Shown here in pieces: positions 9,741 through 20,800 of a stretch of 64,000 nucleotides of DNA (position 1 is the stretch's first letter; every line of letters starts with the position of its first letter). The notes beneath the pieces are model-generated. The model made no database searches and was not told the origin of the DNA. It was given only the letters and a program-made list of their open reading frames with translations. Source of the DNA: Hofstenia miamia (taxonomy: Eukaryota > Xenacoelomorpha > Acoela). The stretch spans positions 2,402,496-2,466,495 of the forward strand of contig SCFE01000029.1 of NCBI GenBank assembly GCA_004352715.1, given 5' to 3'. Made by a program: the position numbers and the translations under genes.

Positions 9741-10706
9741 ATATATATATATATATATATATATAGATATATAACGTACAATAACCATTCCTACGAAACT
9801 AGAATGTACCGAAAACCAACAAATACCAATCTTTACATTCCATTTCATTCATATTGTGAGTCAAAGTATAAAATTAATACAATCAAATGCTTACTTAATC
9901 GTATAATCAAAATTTCTTCAAATTACCAGAATTTAATTGAATCAACCTCTGAATTATATGAAATTTTGGAAAACAATCGCTATGCACATCGATTAATTAA
10001 GAGGTATGGTGATCAACAGCTAACAAAGAAACCTGAATTAATATATAAAGAACCAATATATTGGAAGTTGCCGTATATTGAAGAACACCAACAACTGCTA
10101 AATCTAAGAATATAAAAAATTAATGCGAAATTAAAATACACAAGAATAAGACCATTACAAGAAACTAAGAAGACCTGTAATATATTTCGCAACAAAGATC
10201 GAATTTAAGAGATGCTTGTTTCATCAATTGTATACAAGTTTACATTCGAAGAATGTCACCATTCTTACATCGATGAAGCAAAGCGACATCTTCAAACTCG
10301 GGTTAATGAACATCTTTCAGGGCACTTAAATTCCAAAATTTATACTCATCAATATCGAGCAAACATCAATAATTTTATGATCATTATGAAAATACCTAGT
10401 ACTAAGATTTCTGAAGCCCTAATTATTAAGAACTCAAATAAACAAAGACTAATGAATAAACAAAGAACGACCAACATATTGAATATCTTTTAGTGTATGC
10501 ATATTTAACAAAATTAAATGTAGTGAATTGTAAATTATGTATATCTCAATGGATGTGTGCATTGCTCATCATTTCCAAGTTTCTTAATAGGATTGGAGAA
10601 AATTTTTTGAAAAGGGTAAAAGAAAAGAATACCAGACTGCTTAAAGTTGAAGAAGAAGAAGAAGAAAAATCTATATTCAGAAATTGTTTTAACAATAAAT
10701 AGAAAT
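9741..10706 (+). pseudogene. Penelope-like element fragment, copy 2 (end of reverse transcriptase plus GIY-YIG)
   Basis: After a (TA)n tract and a 5-base gap (9736-9740) the frame at 9780-10115 reads ETRMYRKPTNTNLYIPFHSY and KYKINTIKCLLNRI, the thumb region seen after the Penelope reverse-transcriptase core. The linker and the GIY-YIG domain (10212-10493, SSIVYKFTFEECHHSYIDEA) follow, with stops after NLRI and after FRNKDRI. Penelope-like elements join a telomerase-like reverse transcriptase to a GIY-YIG nuclease used for integration. This copy lacks the catalytic core of the reverse transcriptase and is dead. It runs into a 1000-base gap. Confidence 0.85.
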
Positions 10707-11706
10707 NNNNNNNNNNNNNNNNNNNNNNNNNNNNNNNNNNNNNNNNNNNNNNNNNNNNNNNNNNNNNNNNNNNNNNNNNNNNNNNNNNNNNNNNNNNNNN
10801 NNNNNNNNNNNNNNNNNNNNNNNNNNNNNNNNNNNNNNNNNNNNNNNNNNNNNNNNNNNNNNNNNNNNNNNNNNNNNNNNNNNNNNNNNNNNNNNNNNNN
10901 NNNNNNNNNNNNNNNNNNNNNNNNNNNNNNNNNNNNNNNNNNNNNNNNNNNNNNNNNNNNNNNNNNNNNNNNNNNNNNNNNNNNNNNNNNNNNNNNNNNN
11001 NNNNNNNNNNNNNNNNNNNNNNNNNNNNNNNNNNNNNNNNNNNNNNNNNNNNNNNNNNNNNNNNNNNNNNNNNNNNNNNNNNNNNNNNNNNNNNNNNNNN
11101 NNNNNNNNNNNNNNNNNNNNNNNNNNNNNNNNNNNNNNNNNNNNNNNNNNNNNNNNNNNNNNNNNNNNNNNNNNNNNNNNNNNNNNNNNNNNNNNNNNNN
11201 NNNNNNNNNNNNNNNNNNNNNNNNNNNNNNNNNNNNNNNNNNNNNNNNNNNNNNNNNNNNNNNNNNNNNNNNNNNNNNNNNNNNNNNNNNNNNNNNNNNN
11301 NNNNNNNNNNNNNNNNNNNNNNNNNNNNNNNNNNNNNNNNNNNNNNNNNNNNNNNNNNNNNNNNNNNNNNNNNNNNNNNNNNNNNNNNNNNNNNNNNNNN
11401 NNNNNNNNNNNNNNNNNNNNNNNNNNNNNNNNNNNNNNNNNNNNNNNNNNNNNNNNNNNNNNNNNNNNNNNNNNNNNNNNNNNNNNNNNNNNNNNNNNNN
11501 NNNNNNNNNNNNNNNNNNNNNNNNNNNNNNNNNNNNNNNNNNNNNNNNNNNNNNNNNNNNNNNNNNNNNNNNNNNNNNNNNNNNNNNNNNNNNNNNNNNN
11601 NNNNNNNNNNNNNNNNNNNNNNNNNNNNNNNNNNNNNNNNNNNNNNNNNNNNNNNNNNNNNNNNNNNNNNNNNNNNNNNNNNNNNNNNNNNNNNNNNNNN
11701 NNNNNN
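10707..11706. other. Assembly gap (1000 N, nominal size)
   Basis: A run of exactly 1000 N, probably a placeholder for a gap of unknown length. It cuts the SGNH-type LINE ORF1 on its right. Confidence 0.99.
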
Positions 11707-12345
11707 GTTTTGTTTAATAAGTAAATTTAGTTCAGCGGATTTTTTGTTTAACACCTCGTCCTTAGGAAAAGGAGCAACTTCACCAAGGAAAACTTTAGCT
11801 GAACTAAATTTAGTTTTAATAACATTAATTAATTTCTTATACTTATCTGTAAAATCTTCTTTCTTTTGCATTAAGTCGTTTCTTCCTATTGTGATGAGAA
11901 TTCTCTTTACATTGTTCGATTCGGGATAAAGCGGAATTAAATCAGCTATGTCATCAATGGTGGCTCCCGGATATGAATGAACACATGTAGCAGTTCTTAG
12001 TAAGCCCGCAGCTTTCAGATGACGGTACATTGATGATCCGATGGCAAGAAATTCAGCTTCTGCTCTCAAGTGTTTTGGGCGTTGTATCTTCTTTTGTGTT
12101 TGAGACGGCACATGATTTATTTCAGGAGTTACTTGAGTAGTTTTGTTGGTGGATTCAGAAGGAGTTTCTTTGATGGCTGCTAGCATGTTCAACAGGATAA
12201 TTAGTTCATCTCTGCCGAGATTCTTGAGAGGAGCTAATAATTTAGTTTTGGTTAACTCCTCTCCAGGTAACGCAATGAGCGACGTAGCGTTAAGCGTGGT
12301 AAGCACAGCGCGCTCGCAAGGACCGACTGCTCGCGGTGAAAGCAT
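11707..12345 (-). CDS. LINE ORF1 with SGNH/esterase-like domain, C-terminus lost in gap
   Basis: An open frame of 213 residues enters the gap. After a N-terminal stretch (residues 1-95) comes an SGNH-hydrolase fold: FLAIGSSMYRHLKAAGL (block I, residues about 100-116), SYPGATIDDIADLIPLYP (block II) and ILITIGRNDLMQ (block III), then KVFLGEVAPFP. Block I reads GSS where active enzymes usually have GDS, and block III reads GRND where GTND or GxND is usual. Esterase domains of this kind are known in ORF1 of CR1-type LINEs, where they may aid RNA or membrane association. It is probably ORF1 of one of the LINE families here; the first Met at 12345 is assumed to be the start. Confidence 0.72.
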
Positions 12346-13245
12346 CGGTAATTATCTAGGAATTTTTTTAAAATGTATGATGACTTCAAAATAATAAATA
12401 TAAATTATCCTAAATCTGAAAAAGTAACAATAGTGTCTCCTTTTTCACTTATGTTTTAAAATTCAGCTCTGTCGTGGCCGTTTTAGGCGCCATGATCTCT
12501 TCAAGCAGGGCTATTTTTAATGGGGCTTGGGAGTCTAACTTTAATGAAAATGCTTGAAGTTGCAAATACTTCCATAAAATTACAAAATCATTATAATCTG
12601 AGCCTTAGTTATAAAAATAATTTGAATGAATTTCAAGAAATCGGGGTTTTCATCAAAAAATAGCTAATGTTTTTAAGTACACCAGCCACTGAAATTTTGT
12701 ACAAATTTTCATGGACCTTCACTAAAAACATGCAAATCTGAACAAAATTTCTTGAATATTTGAAAAAAACGCTTTGTTCTTTTAAAACGACTATGAACTG
12801 ATGAAGAATAATCACTACGTGACGCTCTTCAGAAATGCTTTGGTTTTGTTTAGACGATGAAAATTTTCTGTCACTAACGTTTCGTTTTAATGTAGCCTAT
12901 TTAACATGTTTCTTAAAAAAATCATTTTTCAAACTACTAGAAAAATCTAAAATTCAATTTTATAATCTGTGAAATTCACTTTAAAAAGTCCAAAAAGGAT
13001 AGGTTTTCTTCTGTGGGGGATTATTTTTCTTTACAAATGTTTCGTGCAAAAAGTAGTTTTAAGTGCGCGACTTGGCACAAAGATTCTTTTAGCAGCATTC
13101 TTTTAGTAATTTTTCAGAGGTTTCTTTTACTAAATTTGCACATAAAATTTTTTTATTGACATGGGAATTCTGCAACAGTTGTCAAGTATCAAAAAATAGT
13201 CCACATTTAAAGACATTTGAATCGTTTTAGTTGCACACCACTAAA
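12346..13245. other. No gene recognised
   Basis: AT-rich sequence with short ORFs on both strands that match no family I know. A somewhat GC-richer patch is at 12470-12540. Confidence 0.5.
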
Positions 13246-13390
13246 GGTGCGTTCAGACAAAAACCTTTTGATGTATATCATTTGATATACGTCAAAAGGA
13301 TGCTCGCCTGAACGCACATTGTTCAAATTGACGCACAAACAGCTTGCATCTTTTTGACGTAATTCAAAAGATTCTCGTCTGAAAGCACAT
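13246..13390. repeat. Fold-back element, MITE-like
   Basis: GTGCGTTCAGAC (13247-13258) recurs inverted as GCCTGAACGCAC (13306-13317) and again as GTCTGAAAGCAC (13377-13388). Between the first two lies a long near-perfect palindrome with arms CTTTTGATGTATATCA and TGATATACGTCAAAAG. This is the form of a small non-autonomous DNA element. I could not see a clear target-site duplication. Confidence 0.55.
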
Positions 13391-14047
13391 TATTCATTAA
13401 AATACGAGGATTTTAAAGCCCAACAATTTTAACTTCAAAATGAATCCTGACGATATTGAATTCTAAATGTTCCAATTTTTTTAACAAAAAAAACAGTTAT
13501 TCCTTTCAATGAAGCAATACTGATTTTTTCACAAACGCTACTGAATTGTCAATATATTTTTTATTAATCAACGTTTAATAACAAACATCAAATAATGAAC
13601 ACATATAAGTACAAATGAGTTTCAAAAAAGCGCATGTTAAAACCAATATCAAGAAGCTTTGTTTTCTACAGGAATATATGAGGCAACTTCCATTTCATCA
13701 GTTAATTCCACAATGCCAACATTAAAACGATCTTAAGCTTGATTTAAAATCACAGCATCTTCAGGCTAGAAACGAATGTGATTGGCAATCATTTACTTCA
13801 ATACCTATCGACACATGCAACCCTTTTTTTGCCAAAAATGTCTTCTATACTTCTTTTCTCATCAGAAAACCACTGAATGTTATCCGCGATCGAATGTCGA
13901 ATAGCACAACCTGAACAAGTCGCAATGACAACACCTTCGACATAAACCTGTCTAGAAATTACAACAAAGTAAAGATTTCGTCCATGCGTTCTTGTTTATC
14001 TAAAGTCCCTAGTACACGAGCGGCATTATGTTGAATAATTATCGATG
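13391..14047. other. Decayed, coding-like sequence, not recognised
   Basis: The minus strand at about 13980-13700 reads as protein-like blocks (QVYVEGVVIATCSGCAIRHS, NIQWFSDEKRSIEDIFGKKG) broken by stops. I do not recognise the family. It could be a transposase relic, since it lies between transposons. Confidence 0.3.
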
Positions 14048-16210
14048 TTATTGATTGATACAGAAATTCTTTTGCTCGTTTATCGCCAGATTATTTACAA
14101 GTTTGTCTCCTAGATCTTTCAAAAAACTTTTCGTCGAAGGTCCGCAATTTCCTTGAGTATCGAAAGCAAGGGGTTGGAACAAGTAGCCGCTATTGGATAT
14201 TTCGGTATACTTTGCAGCTTTGCGTTCCTCGGCCTCTTTGATATGATTAACGTCCCGACAAATGCGACTAGGCGCCAGTGAATCCACAACGGTGACGTCC
14301 CACACGAGAGATTGTCCGCGAGACCAGGGTATTAAGGTCATTCCGTCTGGTCGTTTCCCATCGCTTCGACATAAACCTGGTGGCTCTAAAACAGAATTGT
14401 AACCGGCAGTACCTATTGTGCGTTTAAAAAAATCATTTAGGTGACTATGTCGGCTAAACCTGCCAGCACTCTTCTTGCAAGATAAACCATGGGTACCTAA
14501 TTCATCAACAGGTGTTTCACATGAACAAATATGTTTTTCACAAATTTTAGAGCCCGTACGTAGAGCAAAACTAATTCTAAATTGAGCGTCAGTACATTTT
14601 AAACCCAGAGATTTTGATGGCAGTGCATTCAACCAGGAACCTTGAAATTTGCCTTTAAAGGCGGTTAATCTTTTTTTATTATATTCGTTGCATCCGGAAA
14701 TGATGTCACTGAAAATTTTTTCATGTACCGGTTCCAGCCAATCCTTTTGAAAAGGTGAGCCACAGGGTAAAACAGTGGAGGACACTTGGTTTTGCCATGC
14801 ACAGAGGGCTGAATTAGAATAAATGTCGGGAAATGTCTTTCCATGCAATATATTGCTTATTAGTTTGAAAGATCCAGTCACAGACGCTAAATAAGCTGAA
14901 GGGGCAATATTTACAACGGAGGGGATACCCATTCCACTAAGACGTACGGGTAGCTGTATTTGCATGGAGGCGAGAGAATTTAACCCAATGTTGCATGTCT
15001 TTTTCAAACATTCAATTAGACATTGATCAAATTTAATTAAAATTTCCTTTTTAAGAAAACAAGGAGCAGTCCTCAAAAAATAGTTCATCTTAGGCACATG
15101 TAAACAATTTTTTAAAAGAAAAAAAGCATAATGTGTGTCAATTTTTTCCAAATTTTTAGCCATATTAGAGAAAGTATTAAGTTTCTCTGATAAACAATTC
15201 TCAACAGCCTTATCTCCAATTGGTGCCCCAAGGATAACTAAGTCCTTTATTTCGGTTTCACTTACGCCAGGGCATACTTCGTAGAATTCTTGCATGATTT
15301 TTTTCTTTTTCCCATTAACAGGTGAACCTAAAAAGACAATTTCACACTTGCTAGGGTTAACAGATAGACCAATTTTTTCCGCTTCCGTTTTGAGATAACT
15401 GTACGTAGCAATGACTTTCTGATAATTGTCTGCAAAGTTGCCGTCATCAAGGTACCAAACGTTTAAATCACAAGAAAAATTTTGTATAATAGGATTTATT
15501 ATATCTGAAAAAAGAGGAGGACCTTCAGGATCTCCTTGCTGAGCTCCTACACTAGATAAAATTATTTGATCACCGAAAAACAGGTATGAGTTTTGTCCAT
15601 AAGCGTTGTTAGTATAATTAAAAATAGCAGGATACTTTTCGTAAATGGTTAGCAGCAATTTTTCACGGTCAATACAATTAAAAGCATTTTTGAAATCAAC
15701 TTTGAAAAGCACAAAATTATCGTCATCAATTGAGTTTATGTAATTCCGAACTGCATGGGCGGCTGATTCACATCCTTTCGGCACTCCATATCCAAGTTGC
15801 ACATTCTTGTAGCTTGCAATACGTTCATTTTTACTAAAAAACCAGCACATTTAGATGTTAGGCGTCTGAAAGTGTTTCCCACGGCAATAGGTCGAACTCC
15901 TCCGTCCTTTTTATTCAAAGCAGTTAAATTAGCCCCAAAAAACACTGGTCGCACACAAACAGGCACATTACCATGAAGAATGATATTTACAAAATCAGTT
16001 AGTTTTTGTATCAAAATTGATGCTAATTCGCCATTTTTTCTTGGATAAGATCTTTCAAAATTTGGGGCTTCAAGCCGTCAGGGCCATCCATGTTACACTC
16101 AGCAACAGAATCATCACTACTAATAATACGAACAGCCCCTTTAATATCACCACTTTCAATTGTGTTATTAAATGCGTGTAGAACTAAAATTCCTACTTGT
16201 ATTGAAATTT
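14048..16210 (-). CDS. LINE ORF with reverse transcriptase and restriction-like endonuclease, one frameshift
   Basis: The main frame (15850-14048, 600 residues) is open. It holds FKVDFKNAFNCIDRE (RT motif A), VGAQQGDPEGPPLFSDII (motif B) and VWYLDDGNFAD (motif C, catalytic YLDD), residues about 45-140. Near residues 440-465 is a C-x-C...H-x4-C zinc knuckle (CSCETP, LGTHGLSC). Then come KRPDGMTLIPW and VWDVTVVDS (residues about 497-520), the RPD...D core of the PD-(D/E)XK endonuclease of R2-like LINEs. The upstream part (16014 to about 15805, VFFGANLTALNKKDGGVRPI) and MDGPDGLKPQILKDLI are in another frame: one frameshift near 15805 separates them. Such elements insert by target-primed reverse transcription. 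The frameshift may be a sequencing error or decay; the long open frame suggests recent activity. Confidence 0.85.
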
Positions 16211-16496
16211 AATTATATTAATCAGTTTTATAATTACATGAAACAAGTAATTTTGTTTGTTTGAACTATCAGTAATTTACTACTTGGTCTTGTTGGCAAT
16301 ATTATAAAAATTAACATTTTTTTAATAAAAAATTTAGCCTCCATGATTTACAATATATCATCAAAATGTTAATTTCATAGCTGTGTTATTTATAGTAACA
16401 ATCCAAGGTAATTAGAAAACACGAATCAATAGAGTTGCCAAACTTGTATAGGTTTCACCTAAATGGGAATCAATTTATCGAAAATATCAAGTAATT

Positions 16497-16720
16497 CTAC
16501 TTGTTGCAATGAACCTGATGAATAGTGCTAGCCGTGTCTCGATTCTGATCGGGCATACGCATTACCGTCGTTTGCTTATTAATATATAGACCCACCCTTT
16601 GAAATAACAATTCAAGCGTTTGTGAATCCATTCTTAGAAAATTTTTATATAAAAGAGGATCCTCAATATTTAACTCTGAAAGCAAGTGTGTTGCCCCAAG
16701 ATGGTGTCTTAGAAGAAATC
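16497..16720 (-). pseudogene. PIF/Harbinger transposase relic, N-terminal region
   Basis: The minus strand reads RRFLLRHHLGATHLLSELNI (about 16720-16665), then EDPLLYKNFLRMDSQTLELL and INKQTTVMRMP. This is the conserved N-terminal part of PIF/Harbinger nucleases (pattern LxxEDxxxYxNFLRMD). The catalytic DDE part is absent. Confidence 0.75.
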
Positions 16721-17262
16721 TTCTACTCCAGCATCTTCTTTTCGGCTTTTGAGCATTAACACGATGAATTCAATGAAGTTATCATTAATCTGATCGAGGA
16801 AGCAGCAATTCATTTTTATTACTTAACGTCTTAGATGTTTTCCAAATCAAACTGAGATTATCATCAGTATTTTTAATGAAAAACCAATCTAATCTTTGTA
16901 CGCGAACTCGACCCGAAATAAGGTACCCTATGCCAATCTATAGTTTGTGGGTCTTCTTCTACGTTCGTGGTGCATAATAGATTAATTTATGAATTATAGG
17001 AGTGCATGAAACCAAAATGTACATTAAACAAACAGTAATGAAAAGTTTTTTAGACGTTAATATGAGATTTGATTAGAAGAGTGTGTAACATTTAACTTTC
17101 AGATTTCTGTCATTGTTTAATCAGATAAATGGAGATTCGAGGTTTTGTCCACTATTTCCACTATTCACATGTCATTCATTCTTCTATTTTATATATTTAG
17201 GCTATCAAACAGATTATTGAAAATCTTAGTTTGGTGGTAATAAACTAATTTTGTATAGTAAA
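16721..17262. other. No gene recognised
   Basis: AT-rich sequence without coding signal. It lies between a Harbinger relic and a LINE relic. Confidence 0.5.
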
Positions 17263-17520
17263 TTACGTTTTGACTTGAAATGTGTAGTTTGGAATATTTT
17301 TTGAAAGCGGCTTGCAATGTTTAATACTATTTAGTAAATTGATTAATACAATGCAATGATCAGAAAATCGGTATGCGCTTGAATAAAATTTAAATGTATT
17401 AATATAGTCAGTAACTGTCTGAAAACTATGAGTAAGTCTAGTCGAAATTTTCATGTTTTCAAATTATATGCATGAGCAAACGAGAGAATTTCATTTTTTC
17501 ATTAGTAACAGGAAAATATT
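17263..17520 (-). pseudogene. LINE endonuclease relic
   Basis: The minus strand encodes STRLTHSFQTVTDYINTFKF and YRFSDHCIVLINLLNS. The SDH triplet and the preceding T-R-x-T pattern are those of the end of the LINE apurinic-type endonuclease. It is shorter than a domain and isolated. Confidence 0.55.
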
Positions 17521-17735
17521 CCACTCACTAAGCTTATTTTCAACATAAGCGATGCTCAAAAGAATCTTGCATACATCAAAGCGATTGCTTTATATAATGT
17601 GATGTTTTAATAGATTCATTATTTCGCTCCAAAAACTTCCAATGTACATTATTTGTAAGAATTTTGCATGATAAATTTTGGGTGCATAAAAAATAATTCT
17701 GTGCATAGGCAGTTTTGTCCATAAATAAATTTAAT

Positions 17736-17741
17736 TTTATT
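17736..17741 (-). terminator. Probable poly(A) signal of IFT81
   Basis: AATAAA on the minus strand, 146 bases past the IFT81 stop codon. Assigned by motif and position. Confidence 0.4.
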
Positions 17742-17886
17742 GCTAAGGAAAACGTTTGCAGGTGATTTTAAATCTAGATGATATTTTTGGAGACTTCAAC
17801 AAATCCTTCACAACACAAAAAACCTTTTGTAAGCAAAACACATAAACTAAATCTTTAAATACTATTGAGAAATATATAAAAATGAA

Positions 17887-20800
17887 CTATAGAACCAGTC
17901 TTTCATCATCACGAGCATATTCCTCTTTAGCTTTTGAGATGTGCTCTTTTTCTTTTTTCAAACAGTCTGCTTTAACTTCCAGAAGTCTTTTTAACGACTG
18001 CCACATTTCACGCTGTTTTACGTTACCTCGTTCATTGTCAACAAGTTCTTTTTTGCGAGCACGCAGACGCTAAACGTAACGAATGAGAAATTACACCTCA
18101 AAATGTGATTACAAAAATAAAAAGGTAACTAAATTTTTGAATGCAGTTGCACATTTTTTAAAGAGCGAGTAAGCAATTTGCACTGGCGTGGCTGGGCAAA
18201 AACATTATATTGAAATTAGCAGTGGTCAGTCTATTTAATATGAAGATGTAAAGCGTAGCTCCTATAAATGTTTTCTGAAATATCTGAAAGGAATAATGTG
18301 GGTTAATGGAGATTTGCCAAACCTAAAGCTGATGCTCAAGTCCATACAATCCCCAAACTTGCTTCAAAGTAATTGATATAAGGGCAATTTGATGGATAAT
18401 ATTTCACAATATAAATATCAAATACGTTTTTATTTATCTATTCTTAGTTCTTTAGTCTTAAATTAACATTCTATGATCTGATGGAATAGTCTTCCTTCGT
18501 GAAAAAATTCAAAATTCAATTTGAAGAAAAAATTTACAAAATTAATCAAACCAATTATAGAAAACTTTAATTGAAATAGTTCCAATAATCCCAGACGATA
18601 AAATGTCTATAAACAAAATAAAGCACTTTAACAAAATTAACAAAAGATTGCTTGACCATCGCTTCTTTCTAGAACTGGACTGCGGCTGCTAATCAATAGA
18701 ATTATGACATGTTGTAGTCACTAGGCTACTTCTCGTATTAGTTAACATAGCCGCTCAGCATGGGTTCCTCATATTTCGATGATGACTTAAAAACTCTATT
18801 AAATTACGTTAAGCTAATAAGGTATGCTATCTGTTTTATCAATCTGGTAAACCTTAGCAATTACTCAGAATAACCGCCAGCTATATTTTATAAATGCTCA
18901 TGTTCATGTGTTTATGTAGTGATTGGTTGTACAGGAAAAATACTACTGTTCGCTGTTCCCTTGTCACACATTTATCTACATAAAGTTAGAATTTATTTAT
19001 CTTTTGCATCACGGTTCGTTTTTATCCAAGTTTTTTCTGACAATTTCTGGTATATGTCTTACTCAAAACTCAAACTTATAAATATGAAAGACATAGAAAT
19101 TTAGCAAATTTCAAGATGATCAATTTGTAACAAAAATTGTGCAACATCATGGGATTTTATCTACAAAATGAACTACTACACACTAGTCAGATTGCATCAC
19201 AAAAGAGAGCCATAAGGCCTATTCTGCTTACATTTTATGTAAACGACAGTTCGAATTGTTTATTGAGCAGACAATAAATTCTATCTATAAATGCAGTAAA
19301 ACAAATAATACAGTATAGGGTGAACCTGAATTAACTGACCCTTTAAAAATATGCTATTAAAAGGAAAATTATGAACGCTAGGAAGTTGAAACTTGTTTTA
19401 TTTAAAAGAGGACATTTTTATGGTAATATTGTATCATAGTTTTTGAATATAATATCTTTCAAATGACCGCCACGGTTATTTTGACAGAATAGAGCTCTTT
19501 TCTTCATTGGTTTTATAACTTTTATTAGTGTTTCTGACGAGAGAGCAGCTATTTCATGGTAAATGTAGTTTTTAAGTTCTGTAAATTAGATGTGTTACAT
19601 AAACTCGTGACTTGAGGTAGCCCTATAAGAAAAAGTCGCATGAGGGCAAATCGGGAGAACGAGAGGGCTAAAAGAAATGTCACCAAATCGTGAAATGAAA
19701 CGATTTGGAAAGCAATCTTTTAACAATGCCATCGTTTCTTTTGCCGTATATGCGGTCGCTTTAACCTGTTGAAACCATGTGTGGTGAAAATTTTGTCTCT
19801 CAAGTTCTGGAATAAGAAACTCTCTTATCATCGAGCGGTACCTTTCACCAGTGAATGTTACAGTTGCGTTGTCATTTTTAAAAATTTAGCTCTAAAAACA
19901 TGTGAAGCTGATATTCCACACCACGCATACCACGAAGAGAATGCAGTGGTCTTTCTTGGATTTCAAATTCTGTAATTATGTCTGTTTACATGACAAGTTA
20001 AATGAAAGTGGGCTTCATCAGAGAAGATAATGTTTTCGATGAAAGTGACATCCTCGCACAAACGAAGAAAAGATCATTAGGCACTAACTGTTGAGTCAAT
20101 TGAATTTTGTAGTGCTTCAACTTTAAGTCTTTTTTTTCAGAATGCAGCATAAAATCGATGAAGAAATGGTTAATTGAGAAGCACGTTTTCTGATGAAGGT
20201 GTTAGCATTATCTGTAATGCTTACAACAACTCTTTCAATTGCATCTTCAGTTCGAATTGACATTTTTCTTCCAGATCGTGGTTTGTCATTAACATTCACG
20301 GTATCCGCAAATTTTCGATAAAGAGATTTAACTATGTTTTTTGAAGGACTGATTCCTGTTTTAAAATAGATCCTGTAATCACGTTGAACTTCTGTTGTTA
20401 ACATGGTCCCTATGTACGTTTGCAGAATTCTTGTTCTTTCTTCTTTGCTGTAGCGAATCATGACGAAAATTTAAGGCTTGACAATTAAGCACAATTTAGT
20501 AGTCTATATAGAATAATATTATAACTATAATACAATATTACCATAAAAATATTCTTTTAAACATAACAAATTTCAACTTCCTAGGGTTTATAATTTTGTT
20601 TTATTAGCATAGTAAAAGGGTCAGTTAATTCAGGTTCACGCTGTAAAACAGCTACAAACATTTTAGTGAAATTACAAATCAGGAAAATACCATTGCTAAA
20701 AAATGTATCGTTAAAAGTAAATGATTCGTTTGCATAATGTAGTAAACTATTTAGGATACAAGTGCTGATCCAAGGCTGTGAATTGGGTGATTAGTCACCC

